DNA of 22,500 nt from Chrysomallon squamiferum (GCA_012295275.1 CM022665.1:45776595-45799094), one strand, 5' to 3'. Shown: positions 9,531-19,120, counted from the first letter of the stretch. Made by a program: numbers and translations. The notes: generated by a model from the sequence alone, not told the origin.

Positions 9531-10263
9531 TGTACATAGGTATGTATGTATATAAGAACGTACGTATATATGTGTGTATTTATCTGTGCACATGTGAATG
9601 AGTGTATTTTCAAAAGACTTACAGATAAAATTATAAAAATAAATCAAAACTATGTACATTTTAGTACAGTTATTCACGACCGTTTTTCAAACAAAATTTC
9701 TGACTTCATTTTTCTCAGAAATTCAACAGGAAAAACCCACATTCACATTATAATATAAATTACGTTATTTCAAATAATCAGTGCATTTAGATCAAACAAA
9801 TCCTGGAAAATTCATCATCAGAATTTAAAACCGAGTACATTTCTTCCTGTTTTCAAAATAATTACGTTACGTGTCTACACTATTATTTCAACAAAAGAAA
9901 ATAAACAAACAAACAAGTACATTTCACCTACTTTCTGGGTTAATTAAAACGAAACGAAATACAAACGTAGATGTCGTTATTAAGTGCTTCTATTTTTTTT
10001 TCTTTAATTATTTCAAGTCTTCGGGCGTATTTCTTCTCTAAGCCAGCTAAAAGTATGTAATCGAAATTGTCCGAGAATAACTGACACGTGATCGAGTAGC
10101 CTTGCAGCTGCCTCTGGTCATCAGTTCGAGCCATTAGTCGAAGACGGACTTTGGTGAAACTGAAAAGTATTTATTTGATAAACTGTCCCAGTGAAAACTG
10201 CTTTTAATGGAATAGCATTGAGAAAACGAATATGCGTAATAGTAAAATAAAATGTTATATGAA
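9531..10263. other. Intron 2 unique stretch with paired E-boxes
   Basis: Mostly unremarkable AT-rich sequence. At 10085-10110 a CACGTG and a CAGCTG E-box lie 14 nt apart. CAGCTG is the preferred core for MRF/E-protein heterodimers, so autoregulation is conceivable but unproven. A minus-strand open frame of 64 codons across 9940-10134 has no recognisable domain. Confidence 0.4.
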
Positions 10264-10264
10264 A

Positions 10265-10301
<37 letters not shown>

Positions 10302-10302
10302 T
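10264..10302. repeat. (ATT)n microsatellite
   Basis: An uninterrupted ATT array of about 38 bp. Confidence 0.95.
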
Positions 10303-10447
10303 TATCCGTTGTTGTTTTTTGTTTGTTTTGTTTGTTTTTTTTTAAATAAATAATTGTGTAAATTATAATATTAAAAAGGTTATTAGAAGAATTAGATTTC
10401 TGATTTATCCCTTTCGAGAAAACGAGTATAAGCTGTAATTATTTTTA

Positions 10448-10467
10448 ATGTTGTTTTCTTCTTCTTC

Positions 10468-10506
<39 letters not shown>

Positions 10507-10617
10507 TTATTATTATTATTATTGTAGTTGTTTTTGTTGTTGTTGTCAATGTTGTCATCATCATAATTATTTTTATTACCATCTTTATCATAACTGTTGC
10601 TGTTTTTGTTGTTGTTC

Positions 10618-10657
<40 letters not shown>

Positions 10658-10999
10658 GTTACTATTAGTAGTATTATTATTACTACTACTGCTGCTACTA
10701 CTACTATTATTATAATTATTATTACAATTAAGATTACTAATAATATTGTTATTGCTATTATTATTTTTTCAAAAACATTATTATTATTATTATTATTATG
10801 TTATTGCTAGAGTTATTATTATTACAATTACTATTATGATTATTATGACTATTACTATTAGTATTATTGTTGGTATTGTTTTTATATTATTTTATTATTA
10901 TTATTATTATTACTGTTACTATTACTATTACTATTATTATTATATCATCATCATCATCATTATCACTATTATTAGTACTCCTACTACTACTACTACTAA

Positions 11000-11036
<37 letters not shown>

Positions 11037-11184
11037 GTTGTTGTTGTTGTTGTTAATGTTACTATCATCATTATAATTATTTATTACTACCATTACTTCC
11101 TACTGTTATTATAATTATTGTTATTGTTATTGTTACTATCATCATTATAAATATTATTATTACTACTACTATTACCATTGTTAC
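10448..11184. repeat. Compound trinucleotide block: (TTC)n, (ATT)n, (GTT)n, (ACT)n, (ATC)n
   Basis: About 730 bp made almost wholly of triplets. TTC at about 10458-10504, ATT at 10505-10523 and 10619-10655, ACT near 10680-10705, ATT/ACT mixtures at 10706-10945, ATC near 10946-10962, ACT near 10976-10999, ATT at 11000-11035, GTT at 11036-11054, then ATT/ACT mixtures up to the exon 3 acceptor. The common triplet period keeps frames open, giving long I/L/Y/S/N-rich peptides that are not genes. Confidence 0.92.
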
Positions 11185-11192
11185 TATTTCAG
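11181..11192 (+). promoter_or_regulatory. MyoD: 3' splice acceptor of exon 3
   Basis: TTACTATTTCAG ending at 11192. The pyrimidine tract is short and interrupted because the array runs into it. A second AG at 11202-11203 would shift the frame, so 11192 is preferred. Confidence 0.8.
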
Positions 11193-11323
11193 GTTTCGAG
11201 CAGGTCCAGTCTAACAGTGGTGTGTCGAGTCTCGACTGTCTGTCTCTCATAGTGGAGAGTATTTCTCCTAACAACACATCTCCCATCATGACAAACATGG
11301 CCACTGCAGAGCGGCCTTTGTGA
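11193..11323 (+). CDS. MyoD: MyoD/MRF family transcription factor, terminal coding exon (helix III)
   Basis: The last coding exon: 131 nt, completing the split glycine codon and then giving 42 residues before TGA at 11321-11323. Residues 34-50 of the 67-residue visible C-terminus read GVSSLDCLSLIVESISP. The SSLDCLS-x-IV-x-x-IS pattern is the diagnostic C-terminal helix III motif of MyoD, Myf5 and related factors. In vertebrates it is an amphipathic helix needed for opening silent chromatin at muscle genes. MRFs are nuclear bHLH activators that bind E-boxes with E-proteins and set muscle fate. After the helix only about 17 residues remain, ending ATAERPL, far shorter than the tail of vertebrate MyoD. 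The motif and the exact phase agreement with exon 2 make the family call strong. Whether it is the single invertebrate MRF or one of several paralogues cannot be told from here. Confidence 0.93.
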
Positions 11324-11390
11324 GACAGATTTGTGTGGCCAGCGTGGAGAGGCCGCTTTGAAAACGCCTGGCAAAAAAAAAAAACTTTAT

Positions 11391-11580
11391 ATACGTCATG
11401 TTAAAAAGGTGATCTACGTCATATTTAAAAAAAAAAAAAAAAGGTCATGTACGTCTTGTTAAAAAGGGTGATGACGTCATATTAAAAAGGATGATGATGT
11501 CATATTAAAAAGGTGATGATGTCATATTTAAAAGTGATTACGTCATATTAAAAAATGGCGTATGTCGTATTAAAAAGATG
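11391..11580. repeat. 22-bp minisatellite with CRE-like cores, about 8 copies
   Basis: Eight units of the form TACGTCATATTAAAAAGGTGAT run across this interval, with A-run expansion in the second. One unit has a full TGACGTCA (11472-11479); the others read TACGTCA, TGATGTCA or TATGTCG. The array lies 67-257 nt after the stop codon and so is probably transcribed in the 3'UTR. Confidence 0.88.
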
Positions 11581-11960
11581 CCTTCGTGAACGTATCTATG
11601 CATCCGTCAGACTTTATTGATTTCGTTTAAAACAGATGCCTTAAAGAAAGAAGAAGAAGAAGAAAAAAAAGAAGTGTTATCAAAATTTGTACATTTCTTC
11701 TGTTTGTTATGAATATTGGTGCCTTCGTCAGATTTGAACGTGCCTTGGATTATATAATATATTTAGTGCCTGTGTGAAACTGCCACAAACGCCTCCTTAG
11801 TGCCAAAAGACTGATATCAGAATGGTGCCTTTAAGAGACTTTTTGAGTGTTTTATGCATATGAACTACCATCACGAATTGTGCGACCTTCATAATACATA
11901 CTTATTAATATATATATAATTATATATATACAGATATACATTTATTTTTTAAAATGCCTT
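11579..11960 (+). promoter_or_regulatory. Cluster of candidate miR-124 target sites in the 3'UTR
   Basis: GTGCCTT, complementary to miR-124 seed bases 2-8 (AAGGCAC), occurs at 11719-11725, 11740-11746 and 11825-11831. TGCCTTA (7mer-A1) is at 11637-11643, plain TGCCTT at 11579-11584 and 11955-11960, and offset GTGCCT at 11766-11771. Two of the 7mers start 21 nt apart, inside the range known for cooperative sites. I found no other GTGCCTT on the + strand of the window. Site function is inferred and not shown. Confidence 0.5.
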
Positions 11961-12103
11961 CATGTTCATTTGCTACGGCAAAAACAAACAACTGTAAAGG
12001 AATTTTCAACGGTTGATCAAATATCCCCTCTTTACCTTCTACATGTGACAATCTGTAAAACAGAAAACGTACATACACTTCTACAAACTCACAAAAAGCC
12101 AAA

Positions 12104-12113
12104 TGTAAATAAA
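12104..12113 (+). terminator. Candidate polyadenylation signal overlapped by a Pumilio-type motif
   Basis: AATAAA at 12108-12113, overlapping TGTAAATA at 12104-12111, which matches the Pumilio consensus TGTANATA. An AAT array follows and the downstream GU-rich element is weak, so use of this site is uncertain. Confidence 0.4.
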
Positions 12114-12140
12114 ATAATAATAATAATAATGATAATGGCA

Positions 12141-13015
12141 GCTTCGAGTTCTTGTACAGCCATTCTTTTCAGAAATATCATCGTAGTACTATTAATATTA
12201 TCGTCCATTCAAAACCAGTTTTCAAAGACGTATCAAAAGATCACTCAATAAGAAAATGGAATGAGAGAATTTGTGTACAGAAGAGAAGAGAATAACAGAG
12301 ATTTGTGTGTAGCAAACTGTGGAGATGAGGACAATTCTGCACTCACGTTTTCGAACTGTTTTAAGAACAATGTACAGCCAAGACAGAAAGATGAATTTTT
12401 GCTTCATTAACGTGGAGAATAGCAACGCCTTTTTGTATAATTATTCCTTTTGTGTAGTATTAAGTGTCCAGGACAAAAACGATTTAATGGTACAAAAAAG
12501 AATACAATACAAAATATTTGCACGTTTGCTTAGATCATATTTGAAAAATTGACTGAAATCTGTAAGTTTTTTATTTAAAAAAAAAAAAAATTCCCGTTTT
12601 CGTATGATGAGTCATTTGTATGAAAGACTTCAATTGACATTTGATTAGATAAACATACAGATTCGTTTGAAGTTGTGGCTTCATCCTTAAAATTCAAAAA
12701 AAAAAAAAAAAAAAAAATATGGTTAGTGCTGTATTGAAATCGTACATTTTTTTTCTCTTTTTTTTTACCTTTTCTGTTTATTTTATTTTATTTTTTTTTT
12801 TCTTATTTTTTTTTTTTTTTTTATTTCGAAATCAAAATGTCGCTTGTTACAAGAATATCGCTCAGAGAAATTTTCTGTTACTGAAGTGTTTTTATTTGGC
12901 AAATACATAGCCTATAAATAATAGTAATGCTTAAGTAAAATAAATTCACTAGGACAAAAACTAATATGTTTTTGTATTTTTCTTTAAGAAATCTCTAATA
13001 TTCCTCTTACTTGTT
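12141..13015. other. AT-rich sequence downstream of the gene, homopolymer runs
   Basis: Holds A runs at about 12578-12591 and 12696-12717 and a T-rich block at about 12747-12823. Open frames of 60-90 codons here have no recognisable domain. It may be 3'UTR if the distal poly(A) signals are used. Confidence 0.5.
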
Positions 13016-13020
13016 TTACT

Positions 13021-13040
13021 TATATATATATATATATATA
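13021..13040. repeat. (TA)n microsatellite
   Basis: A pure TA run of about 20 bp. Confidence 0.93.
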
Positions 13041-13410
13041 AACGAAACAACATGTTACTTAAATTTATATTTATGTTATAATACAAACCAAAGTTAGTTC
13101 ACTGACGATAAAATAATAAATAATATCAAAAAACATATAAAAGAATATATGCATTCGTTATTTCTTGGATTTTATACGATTATTACTGTTATTATTATTA
13201 TTATTATTATTTAATTTTTCTTTAATTTTTTTATGTATTGATATCTTTTTGTGTGTGTTTTTTAATTTCAGAAATATGTTTGGTTTATAATGTATTTACA
13301 CTTTATTTTATAATGTGTAAAGTCTGAACCACGTGCCTAAAAAACAATTGTGCCATTATTGTTATTAATATCTCTAGGTTTAACAAGAAAACATGTTAAA
13401 AATACAACAA
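13041..13410. other. AT-rich stretch, nothing recognised apart from one E-box
   Basis: Unique A/T-rich sequence with a short ATT array at about 13188-13211 and CACGTG at 13330-13335. Confidence 0.5.
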
Positions 13411-13489
13411 CAACAACACAACGATAATAATAATAATAATAACAACAACAACAACAACAATGACAATAATAATAATAACAACAACAATA
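13407..13489. repeat. (AAC)n/(AAT)n compound microsatellite
   Basis: Alternating blocks of AAC and AAT triplets. Confidence 0.9.
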
Positions 13490-13538
13490 TTTTTGAAAGA
13501 AGCAGCAGATTTGTATTGCAATATCTTTAGATTATTCA

Positions 13539-13544
13539 ATAAAG
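13539..13544 (+). terminator. Candidate distal polyadenylation signal
   Basis: AATAAA within TTCAATAAAGGAATG, followed by T-rich sequence. It resembles an authentic signal better than the array-embedded one at 12108, but assignment to the MyoD-family gene is a guess. Confidence 0.35.
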
Positions 13545-13915
13545 GAATGTTTATTACTTTTAAAACACATTTATCAATTTATTTCACGTGTGCGAAATTT
13601 TCTAATGTTAGGTGATTTATAAGATATATATATATATATTAATTTATCATTTATATATCATAAACATTTACAAAAGAGAACCATCATAACAAAAACATTT
13701 TTTTTTTTCTTCACAGTATATATACATTTAACTTGAAATAATATATTAAAAAATCGTGCTGGCGATGAAAAGAATGCAAAACACGAGCAACAAAATAGAT
13801 ATTTATATATTGTTATGTGTACATTAAAAAAAAAAAAAAAACATTATTACGAGACGAAGGAATATTTTGTTTACAAATAGTTGTGTGTGTTCACCTTTAG
13901 TTGTCTTTGATAGTC
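13545..13915. other. AT-rich stretch, nothing recognised apart from one E-box
   Basis: CACGTG at 13585-13590, a TA run near 13624-13640 and an A run near 13826-13841. No gene supported. Confidence 0.5.
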
Positions 13916-13935
13916 TTCGTTGCTATGGCAACGAA
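13916..13935. promoter_or_regulatory. Perfect palindromic RFX-type X-box
   Basis: GTTGCTATGGCAAC (13919-13932) fits the X-box consensus GTNRCC/N-NRGYAAC bound by RFX factors, and the symmetry extends to 8-bp arms TTCGTTGC/GCAACGAA around TATG. Such motifs are much less likely than AT words in this composition. RFX sites typically control ciliary genes, but no such gene is visible nearby. Confidence 0.5.
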
Positions 13936-13968
13936 TGATGGTGTATCTATTTATATAAACAACATATG

Positions 13969-13974
13969 AATAAA
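13969..13974 (+). terminator. Candidate polyadenylation signal
   Basis: AATAAA followed within 30-40 nt by TG/T-rich sequence (TTGACGATGTTGTACTTTT). A plausible distal end for the upstream gene, with no transcript proof. Confidence 0.3.
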
Positions 13975-14019
13975 ATATTTTTGCAATGTACTTTTGACGA
14001 TGTTGTACTTTTCGGGTTA

Positions 14020-14026
<7 letters not shown>

Positions 14027-14062
<36 letters not shown>

Positions 14063-14189
14063 TTTTAAACTTATGTTGTCGCTGATATATACACAAATAT
14101 ACACAATATATATATGTGACAGAAAAGACGAACTTAGTGGAAATATTTTGTATTAATAATTATATAGCTATTCTGTATAATCATATTAT

Positions 14190-14221
<32 letters not shown>

Positions 14222-14278
14222 TGTACGTACCTACATATTTTATTTTATTTCATTTTGGTATTATTAATTTCGGGTGTG

Positions 14279-14356
<78 letters not shown>
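14027..14356. repeat. (TA)n, (TTTA)n and a long (GT)n array
   Basis: A TA run at about 14031-14053, TTTA units at about 14190-14221 and a (GT)n array of about 36 repeats at 14283-14355. The long Cys-Val peptide on one strand and the Thr-His peptide on the other are artefacts. Confidence 0.93.
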
Positions 14357-14357
<1 letters not shown>

Positions 14358-14618
14358 CGTGCGTCTGTGTGTTGGTTTGTTTACATGAACTAATTTGTAT
14401 GCGTATATTGATGTATATTTCTACTTGTGAATTAATGACATTTTTAATTATATTGATTGTACATGGTGCAAGCCTCTCCGAGTTTCTCCGAATGAATGTC
14501 ACAGAATTAATTTAAATAATATACTAATTTAAAAAGAGAAAATTAGCTACTGAATGTAACTGTGTAAATTTATTTATTTATTTATTTATTTATTTGTGAT
14601 TTATTATATATATAAATA
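14357..14618. other. AT-rich spacer with (TTTA)n, nothing else recognised
   Basis: TTTA units at about 14568-14596. No other feature. Confidence 0.6.
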
Positions 14619-14755
14619 TAGATAGATAGACAGATAGATAGATAGCTAGATAGATATATAGATAGATAGATAGATAGACAGATAGATAGATAGACAGACA
14701 GGCAGACAGACAGACAGGCAGGCAGACAGATAGACAGATAGATCGATAGATAGAT
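14619..14755. repeat. (GATA)n/(GACA)n microsatellite
   Basis: Interrupted GATA and GACA/GGCA tetranucleotides for about 135 bp, GATA-rich at both ends and GACA-rich in the middle (about 14690-14730). Confidence 0.92.
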
Positions 14756-14935
14756 TACTTAATGTATGTAGACACTAAAATCAATACCTGCTCTATTTAT
14801 TTATTCATATAAATTCTGCAATATGTAAGCAGATACATATAATAAAAGCAAGTAGAGATGAGAAAAAAAATTGAAAATAAAGTTAAATATATTAAAATAA
14901 AGTAGTTTTTAAAACAATAAATTCAAAAAAAAAAA

Positions 14936-14969
<34 letters not shown>

Positions 14970-15180
14970 TAAATAAATAAAAAAAAAAAAAAAATTTGAA
15001 AAAAGGACATTAAACAAATACCTGTGTCGAAATTACAACAAATTCAACAGAGATATTTCTGGAAAAAAAAAAAAAAAAAATTACAAATTTTTTTTTTTAC
15101 AAAATTACTCTTGAAATCTTTAAAATTACTTAAATTGATCAAAGAACTTTATCTTAAAAGAATGTTTAAGATAAACATAA
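14756..15180. other. AT-rich stretch with A runs and (AAT)n
   Basis: An AAT array at about 14938-14967 and A runs near 14925, 14981 and 15064-15080. No gene supported. Confidence 0.6.
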
Positions 15181-15720
15181 TGACGTAACAGCCCAGTGCG
15201 CTGATGTATATACAACTGTTATTACACACGTTCACTTCTTGTACCATTAAAAAGAGACCAACACAAATTGCATGTAATTGCATATGCTATTTTAAACATC
15301 TGCTTCCTTCCATCACAACATCGTGGTTAAGCCTTACGTTTTTTTTTTTAGCCTGATAGATTCTTGGATCAAAACGCCGGTCCTCCATCGAAGCGAGAGC
15401 TAAATTCTTGAGCCCGATTCTTGAGGCGTGAAACTATTAAAGAATCACGTCTCTTTAAACTGACTTTTCACAGTAAAACTGACATCACAGTAAACCAGAA
15501 GAATCGTGGTTTCTGAACTGCGTCCGAGACAGAAGTGCGTGCTTGAACCTTTTCGTGGGTATAAGTACGTTTCAGATGGTTGATTGATTGAAGATCTTTC
15601 ACCCACAGAGAGAGAGAGAGGACTGCCTCACGCTGCTTTTATTAAGATTTTCTCGTTTCGACTTCAAGTATCGTGTGTGTTAGCTGCCATCTTTAATTTT
15701 TCGCGATGGTGAATTATGGG
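15181..15720. other. GC-moderate unique block with ATTCTTG repeats
   Basis: Denser in CpG than its flanks. ATTCTTG occurs at about 15360, 15404 and 15417. GCCTGATAGATTCTTG (15351-15366) recurs exactly at 22422-22437. A GCCATCTT word near 15687 resembles an inverted YY1/Pho site. No coding frame is convincing, so this is possibly regulatory. Confidence 0.35.
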
Positions 15721-15904
15721 GAAGTAGGATGGTCCGATTTATTTACTTATTTATTCATTCATTCATTTATTTATTTATTTTTAATTTCTTTATACTTAAA
15801 AGTTATTACTATATTTGGTTTTTGGACGACCTACAGTTAATAAAAGCAATTTATAACAACAGAATAATACTGTTAAAAAAAACAACTTTTGAACGTTTTC
15901 CCAG

Positions 15905-16009
15905 CTAGTCGTGACGTCATCGCGTTAACGACTGACTGTATATTTTTCGCCAACCCTAGAAGAAATCAGGAAAACAGGTCCACCCTGTACCCAATGACGT
16001 CACGACTAG
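15905..16009. repeat. 105-bp element with perfect 16-bp terminal inverted repeats, each with a CRE
   Basis: CTAGTCGTGACGTCAT (15905-15920) and its exact reverse complement (15994-16009) flank 73 bp. Each arm contains TGACGTCA. No convincing target-site duplication is seen (only AG on both sides). It is directly followed by AAACATGGCGGC, a YY1-like word. Alternatives are a tiny MITE-like element, a cruciform, or a paired-CRE regulatory element. A 63-codon open frame crosses it but shows no family signature. Confidence 0.7.
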
Positions 16010-16329
16010 AGAAACATGGCGGCAACTTGACGTTTTTAAAATACTCTTTTGTTGTTGCACTTTCGTTATTTATAAATTAAAACTGGACATAACTACGAAA
16101 TATCCAGAAAGTATTTTAGATTTTCTTTCTCCGCATCACTGTTTATGCCTTTTATTGATACCTTTTAATTTGTTTATTTATTTATTTATTTAATCAAATG
16201 CAAAAATGTTAACTAAATAAACAATTACTACAATATACAGCACTAATTAACATGTCTGTGAAAATAAATCTACACTTTATTTATACTAATGATACGGCAT
16301 AAAATGAAGCATCTACTCGATAATGTTGT
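16010..16329. other. AT-rich spacer, nothing recognised
   Basis: Short TTTA units near 16168-16191, otherwise unique AT-rich sequence. Confidence 0.5.
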
Positions 16330-16990
16330 CTGAAAACTATAAATAACGAATAACGGGCCTGGCGTGCGTCTCTGTCTTACACCTACAGCATAAACAGCCC
16401 GATAGAGTGAACACACGCCTAACCGCGAACCGTTTAATACGTTCTGATGTTTTAATGCGGAGATATCTTCATTTGCACTGATTACACGTGCCTGACGTCC
16501 GTGAGTGGTGGTTATACTAGTTCGCCGCGATCACGTGACGCCTCGGCAGAGTCAGCTATATCAGCGCGTTTGTCGTGATTGATTTATTGACCTAATCGTC
16601 GAGAAGTTGTAGCCCTCAACGCCCGCGCACGGTATCAGACAACACGTGACACTTTATCCTTCTGGTCACTGAAAAGACGACCGCTATCTGAACGCGTATT
16701 TATTTGTCTGGCTTGCAAGAGGAGACGTCTGCCGTACTGACCAATCAAATTGTTTCTTTTGTCATGCATCGGCCAGTCAGGTCATCCGTCTCTCATCAGA
16801 CGTGATTAAACGTGAATTTGAAGAATTCGGTTTTTTAATAGCCAGTGACAGCCAATGGCGATTACTCTCTCAGTTCGGTGCTAACAATGAAAGGTAAAAG
16901 ATCGTGAGCTGACAAATACAAGGACAACAGATCTTTTGATCCTTCAACGTTAGAGTGGAACTGATATAGCCACGATCAAGAACAACAATG
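16330..16990. promoter_or_regulatory. CpG-rich block with E-boxes and CCAAT boxes, candidate enhancer or promoter
   Basis: The longest non-repetitive, CpG-dense stretch in the window. It carries CACGTG at 16485-16490, 16532-16537 and 16643-16648 (the second within ATCACGTGAC, a USF/TFE-type extended site), half-CRE TGACGTCC at 16493-16500, and CCAAT at 16741-16745 and 16852-16856. No TATA box with an adjacent coding frame is seen, and no gene is recognised on either strand immediately beside it. Candidate distal enhancer of the MyoD-family gene or promoter of an unseen transcript. Confidence 0.4.
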
Positions 16991-17400
16991 GCCTTGGATG
17001 GAAGAGAATTCGTCCGTATAAACCTCCACCTTGAACTGTCCTGGAAGAAAAATACTGATCTATATGCATGCTAATTTAATTTTATTTAATTTTATTTTAT
17101 AAAAAATTATCTTAATAAATGTAATTGATATGTATATAAACATATATATATATAGAGAGAGATAGATAGATAGATAGATACATACATACATACATATATA
17201 AACAACACTATATATAGTAAACAATGTTATTAATGAACAGCCTTTAGTTCACGATCTATAATTACTGTTATAAACTGCTGATAAAATCAGTGACACTCAG
17301 ATTCAAGCAACAATAAATAAAAGGATGCGGGTTTTTCCATTAATCGACTAATCAGCTTCTCCTATATATTCCTATTCTGTTTTCTTTGTTTCATTATTTT
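16991..17400. other. AT-rich stretch with a short (GATA)n/(CATA)n array
   Basis: TA, GATA and CATA units at about 17145-17199. Nothing else supported. Confidence 0.55.
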
Positions 17401-17560
17401 TATCATTTATTCATTCGTTCGTTCGTTCATTAATTTATTTATTTCCTTCCTTCCTTTATTCATTCATTTATTTATTTATTTTATTATTTATTTATTTCCT
17501 TCCTTCCTTTCTTTATTTATTTATTTATTCATTCATTCATTCATTTATTTCCTAATTTAA
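17401..17560. repeat. (ATTC)n/(ATTT)n/(CCTT)n tetranucleotide arrays
   Basis: Interleaved ATTC, GTTC, ATTT and CCTT tetranucleotides, with the segment from about 17430 to 17490 partially duplicated as 17481-17550. Confidence 0.85.
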
Positions 17561-17825
17561 CTGCTGTAGCTGTTTTCATTTTAACTTTGGCGTAGTCGGT
17601 TACCTCACCGTTGAAAATACAGCCAGTGATTTATGAAGAGGGCCTGCTGGGACTTTGCCATTTGTCTTTTTAGTAATAAATAAGATATGTTTATAAGCTT
17701 CTCACACAATATTTATTAAACCCCGCCCCTCCCGCCGAGCTACATCACCCTGCATCCCGGGATAATAGGAAACAGACGTGTTAGTTCAGCATCGTAAATC
17801 ACAGAAATAAGTTAGTGGCTTATAG
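17561..17825. other. Unique stretch with one GC-box-like cluster
   Basis: CCCCGCCCCTCCCGCC (17721-17736) is a strong Sp1/KLF-type GC box standing out of AT-rich DNA and followed by CCCGGGAT near 17756. No gene start is recognised beside it. Confidence 0.4.
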
Positions 17826-17827
17826 TA

Positions 17828-17882
<55 letters not shown>

Positions 17883-18150
17883 TAGCAACAACAACAATTA
17901 TTATTCTTATTATTATAATTAATATTATTATTATTATTGTTATTATTATTATTATTATTATAACAACAATAATAATAGTAGTAGTAGTAGTAGTTGTACT
18001 AATAGTAATTGTATTACTAGTAGTAGAGTAGCACTAGTAGCAATAGTAGCAGTTGTTGTAGTAGTAGTAGTTGTTGTCGTTGTTGTTGGTGGTGCAGTAG
18101 TAGTAGTTGTTGTTGTTGTTGTTGTAGTAGTAGTAGTAGTAGTGGTGAGA
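17826..18150. repeat. (AAT)n, (ATT)n, (AGT)n and (GTT)n compound microsatellite
   Basis: AAT at about 17829-17878, AAC/ATT triplets to about 17960, then AGT and GTT blocks to about 18143. Confidence 0.92.
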
Positions 18151-18213
18151 GAGAGATACAGATAAAGACAGAGGAAGAATGAGGCTGACCGACTGACAGA
18201 GAGAGGTTGTAGG

Positions 18214-19120
<907 letters not shown>

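Larger units (their letters stand above)
7258..11192 (+). other. MyoD: Intron 2 of the MyoD-family gene (3935 bp)
   Basis: Defined by the GTAAGT donor and the TTTCAG acceptor, phase 1. It is made mostly of AT-rich unique sequence and microsatellites (7378-7534, 8140-8500, 9113-9136, 9430-9530, 10264-10302, 10448-11184). CAGCTG (10105-10110) and CACGTG (10085-10090) E-boxes lie close together about 1.1 kb before exon 3. No other exon is recognised. Confidence 0.85.
11324..12140 (+). other. MyoD: Presumed 3'UTR of the MyoD-family gene (end uncertain)
   Basis: Begins after the TGA. It contains A runs at about 11373-11384 and 11426-11442, a 22-bp minisatellite (11391-11580), the GTGCCTT/TGCCTT cluster (11579-11960) and a first AATAAA at 12108-12113. 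The end is set provisionally 25-30 nt beyond that signal. Later signals at 13539 and 13969 could give a UTR of more than 2.2 kb. No transcript evidence is available here. Confidence 0.5.

Noticed and set aside
9940-10134. 64-codon minus-strand open frame with normal composition
   Set aside because: Lies inside intron 2, with no recognisable domain and no splice or promoter support. Random open frame is the simplest reading.
10448-11114. Long S/Y/I/L-rich open frames before exon 3
   Set aside because: Trinucleotide arrays remain open in every frame that avoids TAA/TAG. They are intronic.
7248-13933. 11-bp word CTATGGCAACG shared by the exon 2 donor region and the X-box
   Set aside because: Sharing of 11-mers in 22 kb is expected by chance, and in exon 2 it is explained by codons.
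14116-14515. Cys-Val and Thr-His repeat open frames
   Set aside because: (GT)n/(AC)n array.
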